This document shows positions 1-9,008 of a stretch of DNA of 64,000 bases, piece by piece. The stretch lies in the NCBI RefSeq assembly GCF_018388425.1, contig NZ_CP074406.1, positions 1,178,001-1,242,000 on the forward strand. The letters run 5' to 3'. A program made the translations under genes and the position numbers. The notes under the pieces were generated by a model that was not told the origin of the DNA, did not search any database, and worked only from the letters and a program-made list of their open reading frames with translations. This stretch comes from Nocardioides faecalis. Its GTDB lineage: Bacteria > Actinomycetota > Actinomycetes > Propionibacteriales > Nocardioidaceae. The stretch's first letter is position 1. Each line of letters opens with the position of its first letter.

Positions 1-1
1 C

Positions 2-574
2 GCGGTCAGCGCCCTGGTCACGATGCTGTGGCTGCTGCGGCGCGGCGTCGACGGCTACGTCAAGAACGCCACCGCCTCGGTGTTCGCGCTGGTCTACGTG
101 CCGTTCCTGGGCTCCTTCGTCGCGCTCATGCTCGCCGAGGGCGGCCGCGGCGGCGGTGGCCTGGACGACGCCGGCGTCAAGGGGATCATCACCTTCATCC
201 TGGTCACCATCGCCTCCGACATCGGCGGCTACGTCGCCGGCGTGCTGTTCGGCAAGCACCAGATGGCGCCGGTGATCTCGCCCAAGAAGTCCTGGGAGGG
301 CTTCGCCGGGTCGGCGGTCGCCACGGTCGCGACCGGCTGGGTGCTGGTGGTGTTCCTGCTCGAGGGCGAGTGGTGGATCGGCATCTGCCTGGGCCTGATC
401 GCCGTCGTCATGGCGACCCTGGGCGACCTGTGCGAGTCCGTGATCAAGCGCGACCTGGGGATCAAGGACATGAGCCAGGTCGTGCCGGGCCACGGTGGGC
501 TGATGGACCGACTCGACTCGCTGCTCGCCACCATCGCCCCGATCTGGCTGCTGCTGCACTACGCCGTCTTCTGA
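2..574 (+). CDS. cdsA: Phosphatidate cytidylyltransferase, C-terminal part
   Basis: Makes CDP-diacylglycerol from phosphatidic acid and CTP at the membrane, the entry to phospholipid synthesis. The 5' end lies outside the window; 190 codons remain. Several hydrophobic segments are visible, and the C-terminus carries the CDS-family signature with S-x-x-K-R, K-D, P-G-H-G-G and D-R-x-D in order (about nt 433-520). The reading frame is open from base 2, so this is a window-edge truncation and not a broken gene. In related actinobacteria cdsA is often close to rlmN; here a tryptophan-catabolism pair and a small membrane protein lie between them. Confidence 0.93.
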   Translation, partial: AVSALVTMLWLLRRGVDGYVKNATASVFALVYVPFLGSFVALMLAEGGRGGGGLDDAGVKGIITFILVTIASDIGGYVAGVLFGKHQMAPVISPKKSWEGFAGSAVATVATGWVLVVFLLEGEWWIGICLGLIAVVMATLGDLCESVIKRDLGIKDMSQVVPGHGGLMDRLDSLLATIAPIWLLLHYAVF

Positions 575-616
575 CGCCGACCGCCCGGCAGCCCGGGCGT
601 CGCCCTTCGGCCGAGG

Positions 617-1819
617 TCAGTGCAGTGCGAGGGCGGCTTCTCCGAGCGCGGCGACGGCCGCCAGGAGCTGGTCGTCGCGCAGGTACGGCGCCGGGCCCAG
701 CCGCAGGTGCTCACCGCGGCTGTCGGCGTGCACCCCGCGCTCGGCCAGCCCTCGGCTCAGCCGTGCGGCGTACGGCGAGCGCAGGCTCAAGAACCCGGCG
801 AACCCCGCCGCGGGCGTCTCCCGGTCCCGGGTGAGCACGTCCTCGGGCAGGTCCAGGTCGTCCACGGCGGCGGCCAGCAGGCCGCGCTGGTGCAGCGAGA
901 CCCCACGCAGCACCGGGGGAGTGAGGCCCTGGTCGGCGAAGAAGTCCAGCACCGCGGCCGCGCGGTAGTGGCTGGTCGGGTCGTAGCTGGCGCCGGCGAA
1001 GGCCGCCGCGCCCCGGGCGTAGGCCACCGCCGGGGTGTCGGCCGAGGTGTCGGTCGGGTCGGGCTGCAGGTCGCCGGACTCGGCGTACCAACCGGTGACC
1101 AACGGCCGCAGGCCTTCGGCGTGGCCGGGCACCCGCAGGAAGCAGTTGCCCTCTCCGAGCTGCAGGTACTTGTAGCCGCCCCCGAGCACCCAGGCCCCGG
1201 TCAGCCCCGTCTCGGCCAGGTCGAGCGGCGCCACGCCGAGGTGGTGGTAGGCGTCGACGACGAGCTCGACGCCGTGCCGTTCGGCGCGGCGGGCGAGGGC
1301 GTCGAGCCCGGGCACGAGGTGGGCGGTCTCGTACATCACCGAGGAGACGACGACCGCGGCCGTGCGGTCGTCCAGCTGCGCGGCGAGCCGGTCGGCCAGG
1401 TCCGTGACCGGCGCGGCGGGCACCGTGACCACCTCGACGCCGGCCTCGCCCAACCGGTCCAGCTGGCGCCGCGCGGAGTGGAACTCCCCGTCGGTGGTGA
1501 CCAGCCGGGGCCGCGCCTGCAGGTCGAGCGCGGAGAGCAGGCGCACCAGCAGCTCGTGCGTGCTGGCGCCGAGGGCGACGTCGGCGTCCGCCTCGCCCAG
1601 CAGGGCGCGGACCCCGGACCGGACCGCCTCGGCCTTCGCGAACGCCCGCTCCCACTTGGTGTCCACGGCGAGGGCGGCGTCGTCGTACGCCTGCACCTGG
1701 CCCTCGCGCGCCACGTCGGGCCAGGCCTGGTGCGAGTGCCCGGTGAGCAGCAGCCGCTCGGCGACCGCGAACCGCGAGTAGTGCGCGGCGAGCGCAGCGG
1801 GGTCGGGCAGCCGGGTCAC
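617..1819 (-). CDS. kynU: Kynureninase-like PLP enzyme
   Basis: Predicted to hydrolyse kynurenine to anthranilate and alanine in tryptophan breakdown. The 400-aa product is an aminotransferase class V-fold enzyme. A GGGYKYLQLGEGN stretch holds the likely PLP lysine and is followed by a TGWY segment at the place where kynureninases have GWWGH. The start is a GTG whose last two bases form the TGA stop of the upstream dioxygenase gene (GTGA overlap), so the two are translationally coupled. A longer in-frame extension is arginine-rich shadow sequence and was rejected. The assignment leans on the neighbour; another class V enzyme is possible. No kynurenine formamidase is visible nearby. Confidence 0.78.
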   Translation of the reverse strand: MTRLPDPAALAAHYSRFAVAERLLLTGHSHQAWPDVAREGQVQAYDDAALAVDTKWERAFAKAEAVRSGVRALLGEADADVALGASTHELLVRLLSALDLQARPRLVTTDGEFHSARRQLDRLGEAGVEVVTVPAAPVTDLADRLAAQLDDRTAAVVVSSVMYETAHLVPGLDALARRAERHGVELVVDAYHHLGVAPLDLAETGLTGAWVLGGGYKYLQLGEGNCFLRVPGHAEGLRPLVTGWYAESGDLQPDPTDTSADTPAVAYARGAAAFAGASYDPTSHYRAAAVLDFFADQGLTPPVLRGVSLHQRGLLAAAVDDLDLPEDVLTRDRETPAAGFAGFLSLRSPYAARLSRGLAERGVHADSRGEHLRLGPAPYLRDDQLLAAVAALGEAALALH

Positions 1820-2640
1820 ATCCGGCTCCGGATCGCCCACAGGTCCTCGAAGAGCTTCTGGGTGACGGTCTGCCACAGGTACTGCGCCCCCGAGGAGCCG
1901 CCCGTGCCCGGCCGGGTGCCGATGGTGCGCTCGACCATCTTCACGTGCCGGTAGCGCCACTCCTGCAGGCCTTCGTCGAGGTCGACGAGCCGCTCCGCCA
2001 CCTGCGCGGCGCCGCCGTCGGCGTCGTACACGGCGAGCAGCACCTCCTGCACCTGCTCCGAGCCGGGCCACGGCTGCCGCACGTCGCGCTCCACGGCCTC
2101 GGCGGGCACCGGGTGGCCCTGCGTGGTGACGTAGCGCAGGAACGAGTCGAACACCGAGCGCCGGGACATGGCCGCCTCGATCCGCGCCCGCCCGGGGCTG
2201 CCGGCCGGGTAGTGCTCGAAGACGCTCGGGTCGCGGCGGCCCAGGGTGGCCTCCAGCTCGCGGAACTGCTCGGACTGGAACCCGCTCGAGGCGTCCAGGC
2301 GGCCGCGGAAGCTGGTGAACTGCCGCGGCGTCATCGTCTCCAGCACGTCGACCTGGGCGACGGCGACCTTGAGGATCGCCAGCACCCGGCCCAGGGTGTG
2401 CAGCGAGCGTGCGGTGTCACCCTCCTCGAGGTGCTCCTGCAGCCCGGCCAGCTCGTGCAGCATCTGCTTGAACCACAGCTCGTAGACCTGGTGGATGACG
2501 ATGAACAGCAGCTCGTCGTGCTCCTCGGAGCGAGGACGCTGCGCGGCGAGGACCTCGTCGAGGGCCAGGTAGCTGCTGTAGGTCAGAGCCGGGTGGGGCA
2601 CGGCGTCCGGGGCCGACGGGATGGGTTGCTGCTCACTCAT
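1816..2640 (-). CDS. kynA: Tryptophan 2,3-dioxygenase
   Basis: Heme enzyme that opens the indole ring of L-tryptophan to N-formylkynurenine. The 274-aa length fits the bacterial family. The N-terminal half has the FIVIHQVYELWFKQ motif with the substrate-side histidine. The C-terminal half has RHVKMVERTIGTRPGTGGSSG, which contains the proximal heme histidine and the GTGGSSG substrate loop. The start at MSEQQ was preferred over an upstream in-frame methionine because it gives the usual N-terminal length. It is transcribed with the downstream kynureninase gene (4-nt overlap). Both enzymes are cytosolic. Confidence 0.93.
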   Translation of the reverse strand: MSEQQPIPSAPDAVPHPALTYSSYLALDEVLAAQRPRSEEHDELLFIVIHQVYELWFKQMLHELAGLQEHLEEGDTARSLHTLGRVLAILKVAVAQVDVLETMTPRQFTSFRGRLDASSGFQSEQFRELEATLGRRDPSVFEHYPAGSPGRARIEAAMSRRSVFDSFLRYVTTQGHPVPAEAVERDVRQPWPGSEQVQEVLLAVYDADGGAAQVAERLVDLDEGLQEWRYRHVKMVERTIGTRPGTGGSSGAQYLWQTVTQKLFEDLWAIRSRM

Positions 2641-2704
2641 CCGCCCAGCGTCACACAGCGCGGGCGCGGCGTGTGGGGCGGGCACCGGATACGATCAGTC
2701 GGAC

Positions 2705-3181
2705 ATGACTGACGCATCCCAGGCCCCGCCGTTCCGGCGCGAGGACGACGCCGCGGAGCAAGGCCGCCCGCCCGCCGCCTCGCCGGTGTCGACGCCGGTC
2801 GCGCCGGCGCCGGTCGCGCCGTCCCCGGCCGGCTCGCACCAGGGTGCCTCGTCCCAGGGCGCGCCGTCGCGTCGGCCCGACTGGTTCCACCGCGGGCACC
2901 CGGTCTTCTTCCCGCTCGCGGGGTTCTACACGGGCATGGTCGGGATCATCGTCGTGCCCGGCCTGTACGCCGCGGTGGTGAAGTGGATCGCCGGGTACGA
3001 GCGGGCCGAGGAGCTGCTGCCGTTCGTGGTGGTGGTGCTGGCGCTGCCGCTGGGGCTGCTGGTGCCCGCCCGGACCCGCCGGTTCGCCCGCTACCTGCTG
3101 CTCGGGATGTTCTCCACCTTGCTCGTCGTCGGCGTCGTCGCTGCCGGCGTCGCCTGGTTCCTCTACAACCGCGACACCTGA
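2705..3181 (+). CDS. Small integral membrane protein, unknown function
   Basis: A 158-aa protein. The first 65 residues are hydrophilic and rich in Pro, Ala and Ser, and probably disordered. Three hydrophobic segments follow at about residues 72-97, 100-117 and 127-151. It is divergent from the tryptophan dioxygenase gene and lies upstream of rlmN. No catalytic motif is visible, and the family was not recognised. The start at MTDAS was chosen because the upstream in-frame codons lie inside the divergent gene. Confidence 0.7.
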   Translation: MTDASQAPPFRREDDAAEQGRPPAASPVSTPVAPAPVAPSPAGSHQGASSQGAPSRRPDWFHRGHPVFFPLAGFYTGMVGIIVVPGLYAAVVKWIAGYERAEELLPFVVVVLALPLGLLVPARTRRFARYLLLGMFSTLLVVGVVAAGVAWFLYNRDT

Positions 3182-3267
3182 GCGCCTCCGGCGAGGGGTC
3201 GCGGCGCCGTTGACGCGCCCGGCCGCGGGATTGGGTGAGGACCGCCCGCGATGGGACAATCGTGGGG

Positions 3268-4404
3268 ATGTCCGACCAGCCTGCCGCCGCCGAGCCGCGC
3301 CCGCTCCCTCTCGTCCTCGCCGAGCCGCGTGGACGGAAGAAGCCACCCCGGCACCTGGCGGACCTCGACCCCGCCGGCCGCAAGGAGCTGCTCGTCGAGA
3401 TGGGCCTGCCCGGCTTCCGGGCCAAGCAGGTCTCCACGCACTACTTCTCCCGGCTCGTCGACGACCCCGAGCAGATGACCGACCTGCCGGCGGCCCAGCG
3501 CGACGACCTGGTCGCCGCGCTGCTGCCGGAGCTGATGACGCCGCTGCGCACGCTGGAGGCGGACAAGGGCACCACCCGCAAGACGCTGTGGAAGCTCTTC
3601 GACGGCGCCCTCGTCGAGTCGGTGCTGATGCGCTACCCGGGCCGCACCACGATGTGCGTGTCCAGCCAGGCCGGCTGCGGCATGGCCTGCCCGTTCTGCG
3701 CCACCGGCCAGGGCGGCCTGCAGCGCAACATGTCCACCGCGGAGATCGTCGAGCAGGTGCTCGCCGGTGCCCGGGCGCTGGACCGTGACGAGGTCCCCGG
3801 TGGCCGCGGCCGGGTCAACAACGTGGTGTTCATGGGCATGGGCGAGCCGATGGCGAACTACAAGGCCGTCATCGGCGCCGTACGACGGCTCACCGACCCC
3901 GCCCCCGAGGGGTACGGCATGTCGGCGCGCGGCATCACCGTCTCGACCGTCGGGCTCGTGCCGCGGATCAAGCAGCTGGCCGACGAGGGCATCCCGGTCA
4001 CGCTCGCACTGAGCCTGCACGCCCCCGACGACGAGCTGCGCAACGAGCTGGTCCCGATCAACACCCGCTTCTCCGTCGCCGAGACCGTCGACGCCGCGCA
4101 CGAGTACTTCGCCAAGACCAAGCGCCGGGTGTCGATCGAGTACGCCATGATGCGCGGCATCAACGACCAGGCCTGGCGCGCGGACCTGCTCGCCGACGTG
4201 CTCAACGAGCGCGGCCACGGCTGGGTGCACGTCAACCTGATCCCGCTGAACCCGACGCCCGGCTCCAAGTGGACCGCCTCCGACCCGGCCGACGAGCGGG
4301 AGTTCGTGCGCCGGCTCGAGGCCAAGGGTGTGCCGACCACGGTGCGCGACACCCGCGGCCAGGAGATCGACGGCGCCTGCGGCCAGCTCGCCGCGGTCGA
4401 GTAG
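3268..4404 (+). CDS. rlmN: Dual-specificity 23S rRNA/tRNA methyltransferase RlmN
   Basis: Radical-SAM enzyme that adds a methyl group to C2 of A2503 in 23S rRNA and, in studied bacteria, to A37 of some tRNAs. The 378-aa protein has the CGMACPFC iron-sulfur motif, a GMGEP SAM-binding segment, and a C-terminal [12 protein letters not shown] stretch holding the catalytic cysteine. The start at MSDQP gives the standard length. It reads convergently to the LOG-family gene. The 48-nt spacer between them is made of short tandem duplications. Confidence 0.96.
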   Translation: MSDQPAAAEPRPLPLVLAEPRGRKKPPRHLADLDPAGRKELLVEMGLPGFRAKQVSTHYFSRLVDDPEQMTDLPAAQRDDLVAALLPELMTPLRTLEADKGTTRKTLWKLFDGALVESVLMRYPGRTTMCVSSQAGCGMACPFCATGQGGLQRNMSTAEIVEQVLAGARALDRDEVPGGRGRVNNVVFMGMGEPMANYKAVIGAVRRLTDPAPEGYGMSARGITVSTVGLVPRIKQLADEGIPVTLALSLHAPDDELRNELVPINTRFSVAETVDAAHEYFAKTKRRVSIEYAMMRGINDQAWRADLLADVLNERGHGWVHVNLIPLNPTPGSKWTASDPADEREFVRRLEAKGVPTTVRDTRGQEIDGACGQLAAVE

Positions 4405-4410
4405 CGCGAG

Positions 4411-4455
4411 CCGCCTCCAGCCCGCCTCCAGCCCGTCGCTCAGCCCGTCGCTCAG
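4411..4455. repeat. Short tandem duplications between convergent genes
   Basis: CCGCCTCCAGC (11 bp) occurs twice in tandem at 4411-4432, followed by CCCGTCGCTCAG (12 bp) twice at 4432-4455. The second pair runs into the stop codon of the LOG-family gene. This looks like slipped-strand duplication in a neutral spacer; no function is claimed. Confidence 0.85.
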
Positions 4456-5414
4456 TGCAGCGGGTCGAGGACCGGCGGCACGGTGAACAGCGCGGCCGCC
4501 TCCTCGACGGTGTCGACGAGGTGCACGTGCGGCTCCATCGCCCGGCCCCGCGCCAACCCCCGCAGCAGCGGCCAGGCGGGCAGCTCCTCGGTCCAGTAGC
4601 GCCGACCGACCAGCACCATCGGCGCGACGTCGTCCTCGGCGGCGTAGTAGTTCTCGCAGGCGTCCTGGAAGATCTCCTGCACCGTGCCGCCGGCACCGGG
4701 CAGGAACACGATCCCCGCGTCACAGACCTGGACCAGGATCGCCTCGCGCAGCGCGTTGCGGAAGTACTTCGCGATGGCGGTCGCGAACAGGTTCGGCGGC
4801 TCGTGCCCGTAGTGCCAGGTCGGCACCCCGAGGCTCGGGGTCGGCGCACCGGTGCCGGCCAGCACCGTGCGGGCCGAGGCCACCCAGTCGTCCACCGACG
4901 GCTCGAAGGACGGCACCCGGGCCAGCGTGGCGAGGGCCTCGGCCAGCGTGTCGGGGGAGTGGCGCGCCAGCCGGGCGCCGAGGTTGGCCGCCTCCATCGC
5001 CCCCGGCCCGCCGCCGGTGGCCACCACGTGGGTGCCGCCCAGCAGCGCTCCCAGGCGTGCCGCCTCGCCGTACGACGCGCTGCCACGGGTGGCGGCGTGG
5101 CCACCCATCACCCCGACCAGCGGGCGCTCGGCGATCCAGGCGGACAGGGCGGTGTCGATGGCCTGGTCGTGCAGCACCTGCGCGAGCGCGGCCGCTGGGC
5201 CGGTCACGGTGCGGGCCCAGCCGGCGGCGCGGGCGTCGAGGGTGTCGGCGTAGTGCTCGGCGTCGTAGAGCTCGTCGGCGGTGTAGAGCGTGCTGCGCTC
5301 GACCTCGAGGTGGTCCACGTCGTCGTGGGCGACCTGCCGCGCCCCGGACGCCAGCGTGCGGTCGTCCTCGGTGCGCACCGCCACCACGACGCCGTGCGTG
5401 CGTGTGTTCCTCAC
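4452..5414 (-). CDS. LOG-family (Rossmann-fold nucleotide-binding) protein
   Basis: A 320-aa protein of the LOG/YgdH-like fold, whose relatives include cytokinin-activating phosphoribohydrolases. A Rossmann-type VATGGGPGAMEA segment lies at residues 131-142. Later comes LPGAGGTVQEIF, in the place of the usual PGGxGTxxE catalytic motif, so one glycine is Ala here. About 90 extra N-terminal residues precede the fold, as in the longer LOG subfamily. Substrate and pathway are not predictable. Older annotation of such proteins as lysine decarboxylases is not supported. Confidence 0.8.
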   Translation of the reverse strand: MRNTRTHGVVVAVRTEDDRTLASGARQVAHDDVDHLEVERSTLYTADELYDAEHYADTLDARAAGWARTVTGPAAALAQVLHDQAIDTALSAWIAERPLVGVMGGHAATRGSASYGEAARLGALLGGTHVVATGGGPGAMEAANLGARLARHSPDTLAEALATLARVPSFEPSVDDWVASARTVLAGTGAPTPSLGVPTWHYGHEPPNLFATAIAKYFRNALREAILVQVCDAGIVFLPGAGGTVQEIFQDACENYYAAEDDVAPMVLVGRRYWTEELPAWPLLRGLARGRAMEPHVHLVDTVEEAAALFTVPPVLDPLH

Positions 5415-5530
5415 GCCGGCGAACCTACCGGCCGACCTGACCTGGGTGGTTCACGTCGCGGCTCAATGTGTACTGTTCGGCTCGACTTCGCCCCGGCCGC
5501 GCCGCCGCGTCCGACCCAGAGGAGCACACG

Positions 5531-6622
5531 ATGAGTGTCGGGATCGTCGAGACCCAGCGCCTGGTGGTGACCGACACCGAGCCGCTGCGGCTCGTCTGTG
5601 GTGCCGAGCTCGCCCACGTCGAGGTCGCCTACGAGACCTACGGCGTCCTCTCGCCGGCCCGCGACAACGCGGTGCTCGTGTGCCACGCGCTCACCGGGGA
5701 CGCGCACGCCGCCGGGATGCACGCCGGCGCCGCGAAGCCCGGGTGGTGGGACAACCTGATCGGTCCGGGCAAGGCGGTCGACACCGACCGGTTCTTCGTG
5801 ATCAGCACCAACCTGCTGGGCGGCTGCGCGGGCACCACCGGGCCGGGCTCGACCGACCCGGCCACCGGCCGTGCCTACGGCCTGGACTTCCCGCTGCTCG
5901 ACGTCGCCGACCTGGTGGCGGTGCAGCGCCGGGTGCTCGACCGGCTCGGGATCACCCGGCTGCACGCGGCCGTCGGTGGCTCGCTGGGCGGCATGCAGGT
6001 GCTGCAGTGGGCGCTGGAGGAGCCCGAGCGGATCGAGCGGGCGGTGCTGGTCGCGGCCAGCGCCCGGCTCACCCCGGAGAACATCGCGCTGTCCTCGGTC
6101 GCTCGCGCCGCGATCATGGAGGACCCCGACTTCCGCGGCGGTCGCTACGCCGAGCACGGCGTCAGCCCGCGCCACGGCCTCAAGGTGGCCCGGATGCTGG
6201 CGCATGTCACCTACGTCTCCGACACCGCGCTGCGGGCGAAGTTCGGTCACCGGCGCGACTCCGGCCCCGGCGACATGCGCCTGACCGCCGACTTCGAGGT
6301 CGAGCACTACCTGCAGCACCAGGGCACGAGCTTCCTGGAGCGCTTCGACGCGCTCTCCTACCTGTACCTGACCCGGCCCATGGACTACTTCGACCCGTTC
6401 GCCACGGTCGCCGAGCGCGAGGTCGGCACCCGGTTCCGGCTCATCTCCTTCGACACCGACTGGCGCTTCCCGACCGCGCACTCGCTGCACATCCGCGACT
6501 GCCTGGCCGAGCGCGGCATCGCGGTGGACCACACCGAGATCGCCTCGCCGTGGGGCCACGACTCCTTCCTGCTCCAGCCGCCGGGCTACCACGACCTCGT
6601 CGCCGACCATCTCGCCCGCTGA
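5531..6622 (+). CDS. metX: Homoserine O-acetyltransferase
   Basis: Acetylates L-homoserine with acetyl-CoA, the activating step of methionine synthesis by direct sulfhydrylation. The 363-aa protein is an alpha/beta hydrolase-fold acyltransferase. Visible are the NxLGGCAGTTGP substrate loop, the nucleophile elbow VGGSLGGMQ, and a C-terminal catalytic Asp (FDTDWRFP) and His (SPWGHDSF). An AGGAG-type ribosome site precedes the ATG. No metY gene is adjacent. Some close relatives are succinyltransferases, so acyl donor preference remains an inference. Confidence 0.92.
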   Translation: MSVGIVETQRLVVTDTEPLRLVCGAELAHVEVAYETYGVLSPARDNAVLVCHALTGDAHAAGMHAGAAKPGWWDNLIGPGKAVDTDRFFVISTNLLGGCAGTTGPGSTDPATGRAYGLDFPLLDVADLVAVQRRVLDRLGITRLHAAVGGSLGGMQVLQWALEEPERIERAVLVAASARLTPENIALSSVARAAIMEDPDFRGGRYAEHGVSPRHGLKVARMLAHVTYVSDTALRAKFGHRRDSGPGDMRLTADFEVEHYLQHQGTSFLERFDALSYLYLTRPMDYFDPFATVAEREVGTRFRLISFDTDWRFPTAHSLHIRDCLAERGIAVDHTEIASPWGHDSFLLQPPGYHDLVADHLAR

Positions 6623-6644
6623 GCACTCGCGTAACGTGCGCGCC

Positions 6645-8090
6645 ATGCGCACGCGGCTGTTCCTCGGGTCCCTGCTCCTGCTGCTGGTCCCCGGCCTCGT
6701 CACCGGCACCTCGGTCGCGGTGCCCGACTCCTCGCGCACCACCGGGGTGCAGGCCTCCGGCCTCGGTCCGGACCCCTACTGGCCCAAGGACGGCAACGCC
6801 GGGACCGACGCCCTGCACTACAGCATCAACGTCTCCTACGACTTCGCGAAGAAGCGGCTCAGCGGGCGCACCGCGGCCCGGATGCGCGCCACCCGCGACC
6901 TGCGCGGGTTCTCCATGGACCTGCTGCTGAAGGCCACCAAGGTCACCGTCGACGGCGTGCCGGCGCGCTTCCGCAAGTCCAGCACCCACGAGCTGCGGAT
7001 CACCCCGGCGACGCCGATCGCGGCGGGGGAGGTGTTCCGGGTCGTGGTCAACTACGCCGGCCGGCCGAGCCGGCTCTCCTACGCCGGGCAGCGCTCCTGG
7101 CTGGCCGACCGGCACGAGGTGGTCACCATGAACCAGCCGCACATGGCGCCGTGGTGGTTCCCCTCCAACGACCACCCCTCCGACAAGGCCACCTACGACA
7201 TCAAGGTCACCGCGCCGCGCGCCAAGCGGGTGGTCAGCAACGGCACCATGATCAGCCGCAAGGTCAAGGGCGCCAAGGCCACCACCCACTGGCGGATGCG
7301 CGACCCGATGGCGACGTACCTGGCGTTCTTCGCCGCCGGCGACTTCACGATCGAGAAGGGCCGCTCCGCGGCCGGGATCCGCTACTACAACGCCGTCTCC
7401 AAGCGCCTGCCCGCCGCCACCCGCAAGATGGCGCTGCGCAAGCTGCGCCGGACCGCCTCGATCACCGACTGGCTGCAGGCACGACTGGGCCGCTACCCGT
7501 TCACGAGCACCGGCGGCCTGGTCACCAGCCTCGACGTCGGGTTCGCGCTGGAGAACCAGACGCGGCCGACGTACGGCGCCTGGATCGACCGCGACCTGAT
7601 GGTGCACGAGCTCGCCCACCAGTGGTTCGGCGACAGCGTCTCGGTGAGCCGGTGGCGCGACATCTGGCTCAACGAGGGCCTGGCCACCTACATGGAGCTG
7701 GACCACGCCGAGGCGCACGGCGGGCCCAGCGTGAACAGCTGGCTGCACCGGGGCTACGTCGAGACGTGCGGCGACGTGGACGCGCCGTTCTGGCGCCTCG
7801 ACCTGACCGATCCCGGCGCCGACAACATCTTCGACGCCGCCGTCTACCACCGCGGCGCCATGGTGATCGCCGCGCTGCGCAACCGGATCGGGGAGTCCGA
7901 CCTCACCCGGGTGCTGCGCACCTGGGTCAGCGCCCACCACGACTCCAACGCGTCCGTGCCCCAGTTCGAGGCGCTCGCGGAGGAGATCTCCGGCAAGAGC
8001 CTCAAGGGCTTCTTCGACGCGTGGCTGCGCGCCGGCAAGGTGCCGGCCGCCACCCCGGCCAACGGCATCACCCGCAGCTGCCCGGCCTGA
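6645..8090 (+). CDS. Secreted M1-family zinc metallopeptidase
   Basis: A 481-aa aminopeptidase-like protein, probably exported. The N-terminus is a signal peptide: MRTR, a leucine-rich core, then TGTS. The catalytic site (about nt 7600-7690) is HELAHQWFGD with the third zinc ligand in LNEGLATYME. Upstream, FALENQ matches the exopeptidase GxMEN-type element in altered form. At roughly half the length of full PepN it lacks the large C-terminal helical domain, as in other short secreted actinobacterial members. Substrate is unknown. Confidence 0.9.
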   Translation: MRTRLFLGSLLLLLVPGLVTGTSVAVPDSSRTTGVQASGLGPDPYWPKDGNAGTDALHYSINVSYDFAKKRLSGRTAARMRATRDLRGFSMDLLLKATKVTVDGVPARFRKSSTHELRITPATPIAAGEVFRVVVNYAGRPSRLSYAGQRSWLADRHEVVTMNQPHMAPWWFPSNDHPSDKATYDIKVTAPRAKRVVSNGTMISRKVKGAKATTHWRMRDPMATYLAFFAAGDFTIEKGRSAAGIRYYNAVSKRLPAATRKMALRKLRRTASITDWLQARLGRYPFTSTGGLVTSLDVGFALENQTRPTYGAWIDRDLMVHELAHQWFGDSVSVSRWRDIWLNEGLATYMELDHAEAHGGPSVNSWLHRGYVETCGDVDAPFWRLDLTDPGADNIFDAAVYHRGAMVIAALRNRIGESDLTRVLRTWVSAHHDSNASVPQFEALAEEISGKSLKGFFDAWLRAGKVPAATPANGITRSCPA

Positions 8091-8214
8091 CCGCCTGACC
8101 GCCGGATCGCCCGGGTGCCAGGCGCGCCTCCCGCGACCTCGGCGGCGCCGGTGGTACCAATATGGCGACCCGCGCCCTCGGGGGCGCGCCCGGACGAGAT
8201 GGAGACCATCGCAC

Positions 8215-8382
8215 ATGGACGGCAAGAAGCTGATCGGTGTCGTGGCGATCGTGTTCCTCGGCTTCTGGATGTTCACCGACCCCAGCGGCCTGGCCACCAC
8301 CGCCAAGACCGTGGGCGGCGGGGCCTGGGCGCTGGCCACCCAGCTCTTCACCGGCATCATCGACTTCGTCGGTGCCCTCTAG
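8215..8382 (+). CDS. Small membrane protein (55 aa), unknown function
   Basis: A short ORF starting MDGKKLIGVVAIVF with one clear transmembrane segment (residues 5-20) and a second weakly hydrophobic C-terminal stretch (36-55). It lies 63 nt upstream of the bPH-domain gene on the same strand, so co-transcription is likely. Support is the clean start and stop, membrane-like composition and tight placement; no family was recognised. Confidence 0.6.
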   Translation: MDGKKLIGVVAIVFLGFWMFTDPSGLATTAKTVGGGAWALATQLFTGIIDFVGAL

Positions 8383-8445
8383 CCAGCACCTCGGCGGGCC
8401 TGCTGCCGGCGGGCGGGCACCCGCCGACGACCGGGAGGTGACGCG

Positions 8446-8985
8446 ATGATCCGCTTCCTCGGGGACGTGATGGCCCGACTCGGAGACCCCCGGATCGGCA
8501 AGCACCTCCTGCGCGAGGAGGGCGAGGTCGTCGTCGACGAGGTGATGCACCACTGGTACGCCTTCCTGCGCCCGGGCGCCGAGGGCGTGCTCGCGGCGCT
8601 GCTGATGGTGACCAGCTGGTTCGTCAGCGTCGAGGTCGCCTGGATCCTCCTCGTGGTGGCCATCGCCCTGCTGCTGCACGCCGCGTGGGGCTGGCTGGCC
8701 GTGCTGCGCGACCGGTTCGTGATCACGAACATGCGGGTGTTCCGGGTCCACGGCGTGCTGTCGCAGCACCTGGCGACGATGCCGCTGAGCCGGATCCTGG
8801 ACATCTCCGTGCGCAAGCCGCTGCACGGACGGCTGCTCGGCTTCGGCCACTTCTGCTTCGAGTCCGCCGCCCAGGAGCAGGGCCTGCGCGACATCCGCTA
8901 CGTCGGCCGGCCCGACGAGCGCGACCTCGCCATCCAGCGGGTCGTCCAACGCGCCGGTCTGCGCGGCCCCCGCATCCCGAACTGA
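8446..8985 (+). CDS. bPH-domain (YdbS-like) membrane protein
   Basis: A 179-aa protein with a soluble N-terminus, two transmembrane segments (about residues 45-85), then a bacterial pleckstrin-homology-like domain. The RDRFVITNMRVFRVHGVL and PLSRILDISVRK segments are typical of the bPH_2 family. Proteins of this family are membrane-anchored with unknown ligands. An upstream GGGAGGTGA provides a good ribosome site. It sits in a co-directional run with the 55-aa membrane protein before it and the YbbN-like gene after it. Confidence 0.8.
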   Translation: MIRFLGDVMARLGDPRIGKHLLREEGEVVVDEVMHHWYAFLRPGAEGVLAALLMVTSWFVSVEVAWILLVVAIALLLHAAWGWLAVLRDRFVITNMRVFRVHGVLSQHLATMPLSRILDISVRKPLHGRLLGFGHFCFESAAQEQGLRDIRYVGRPDERDLAIQRVVQRAGLRGPRIPN

Positions 8986-9008
8986 TCCCTCTCCGTAGGA
9001 TTGCTCAC

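Noticed and set aside
1820..2071. N-terminal extension of kynureninase
   Set aside because: The extension is arginine-rich and lies inside the dioxygenase gene; the GTG in the GTGA overlap gives a normal protein.
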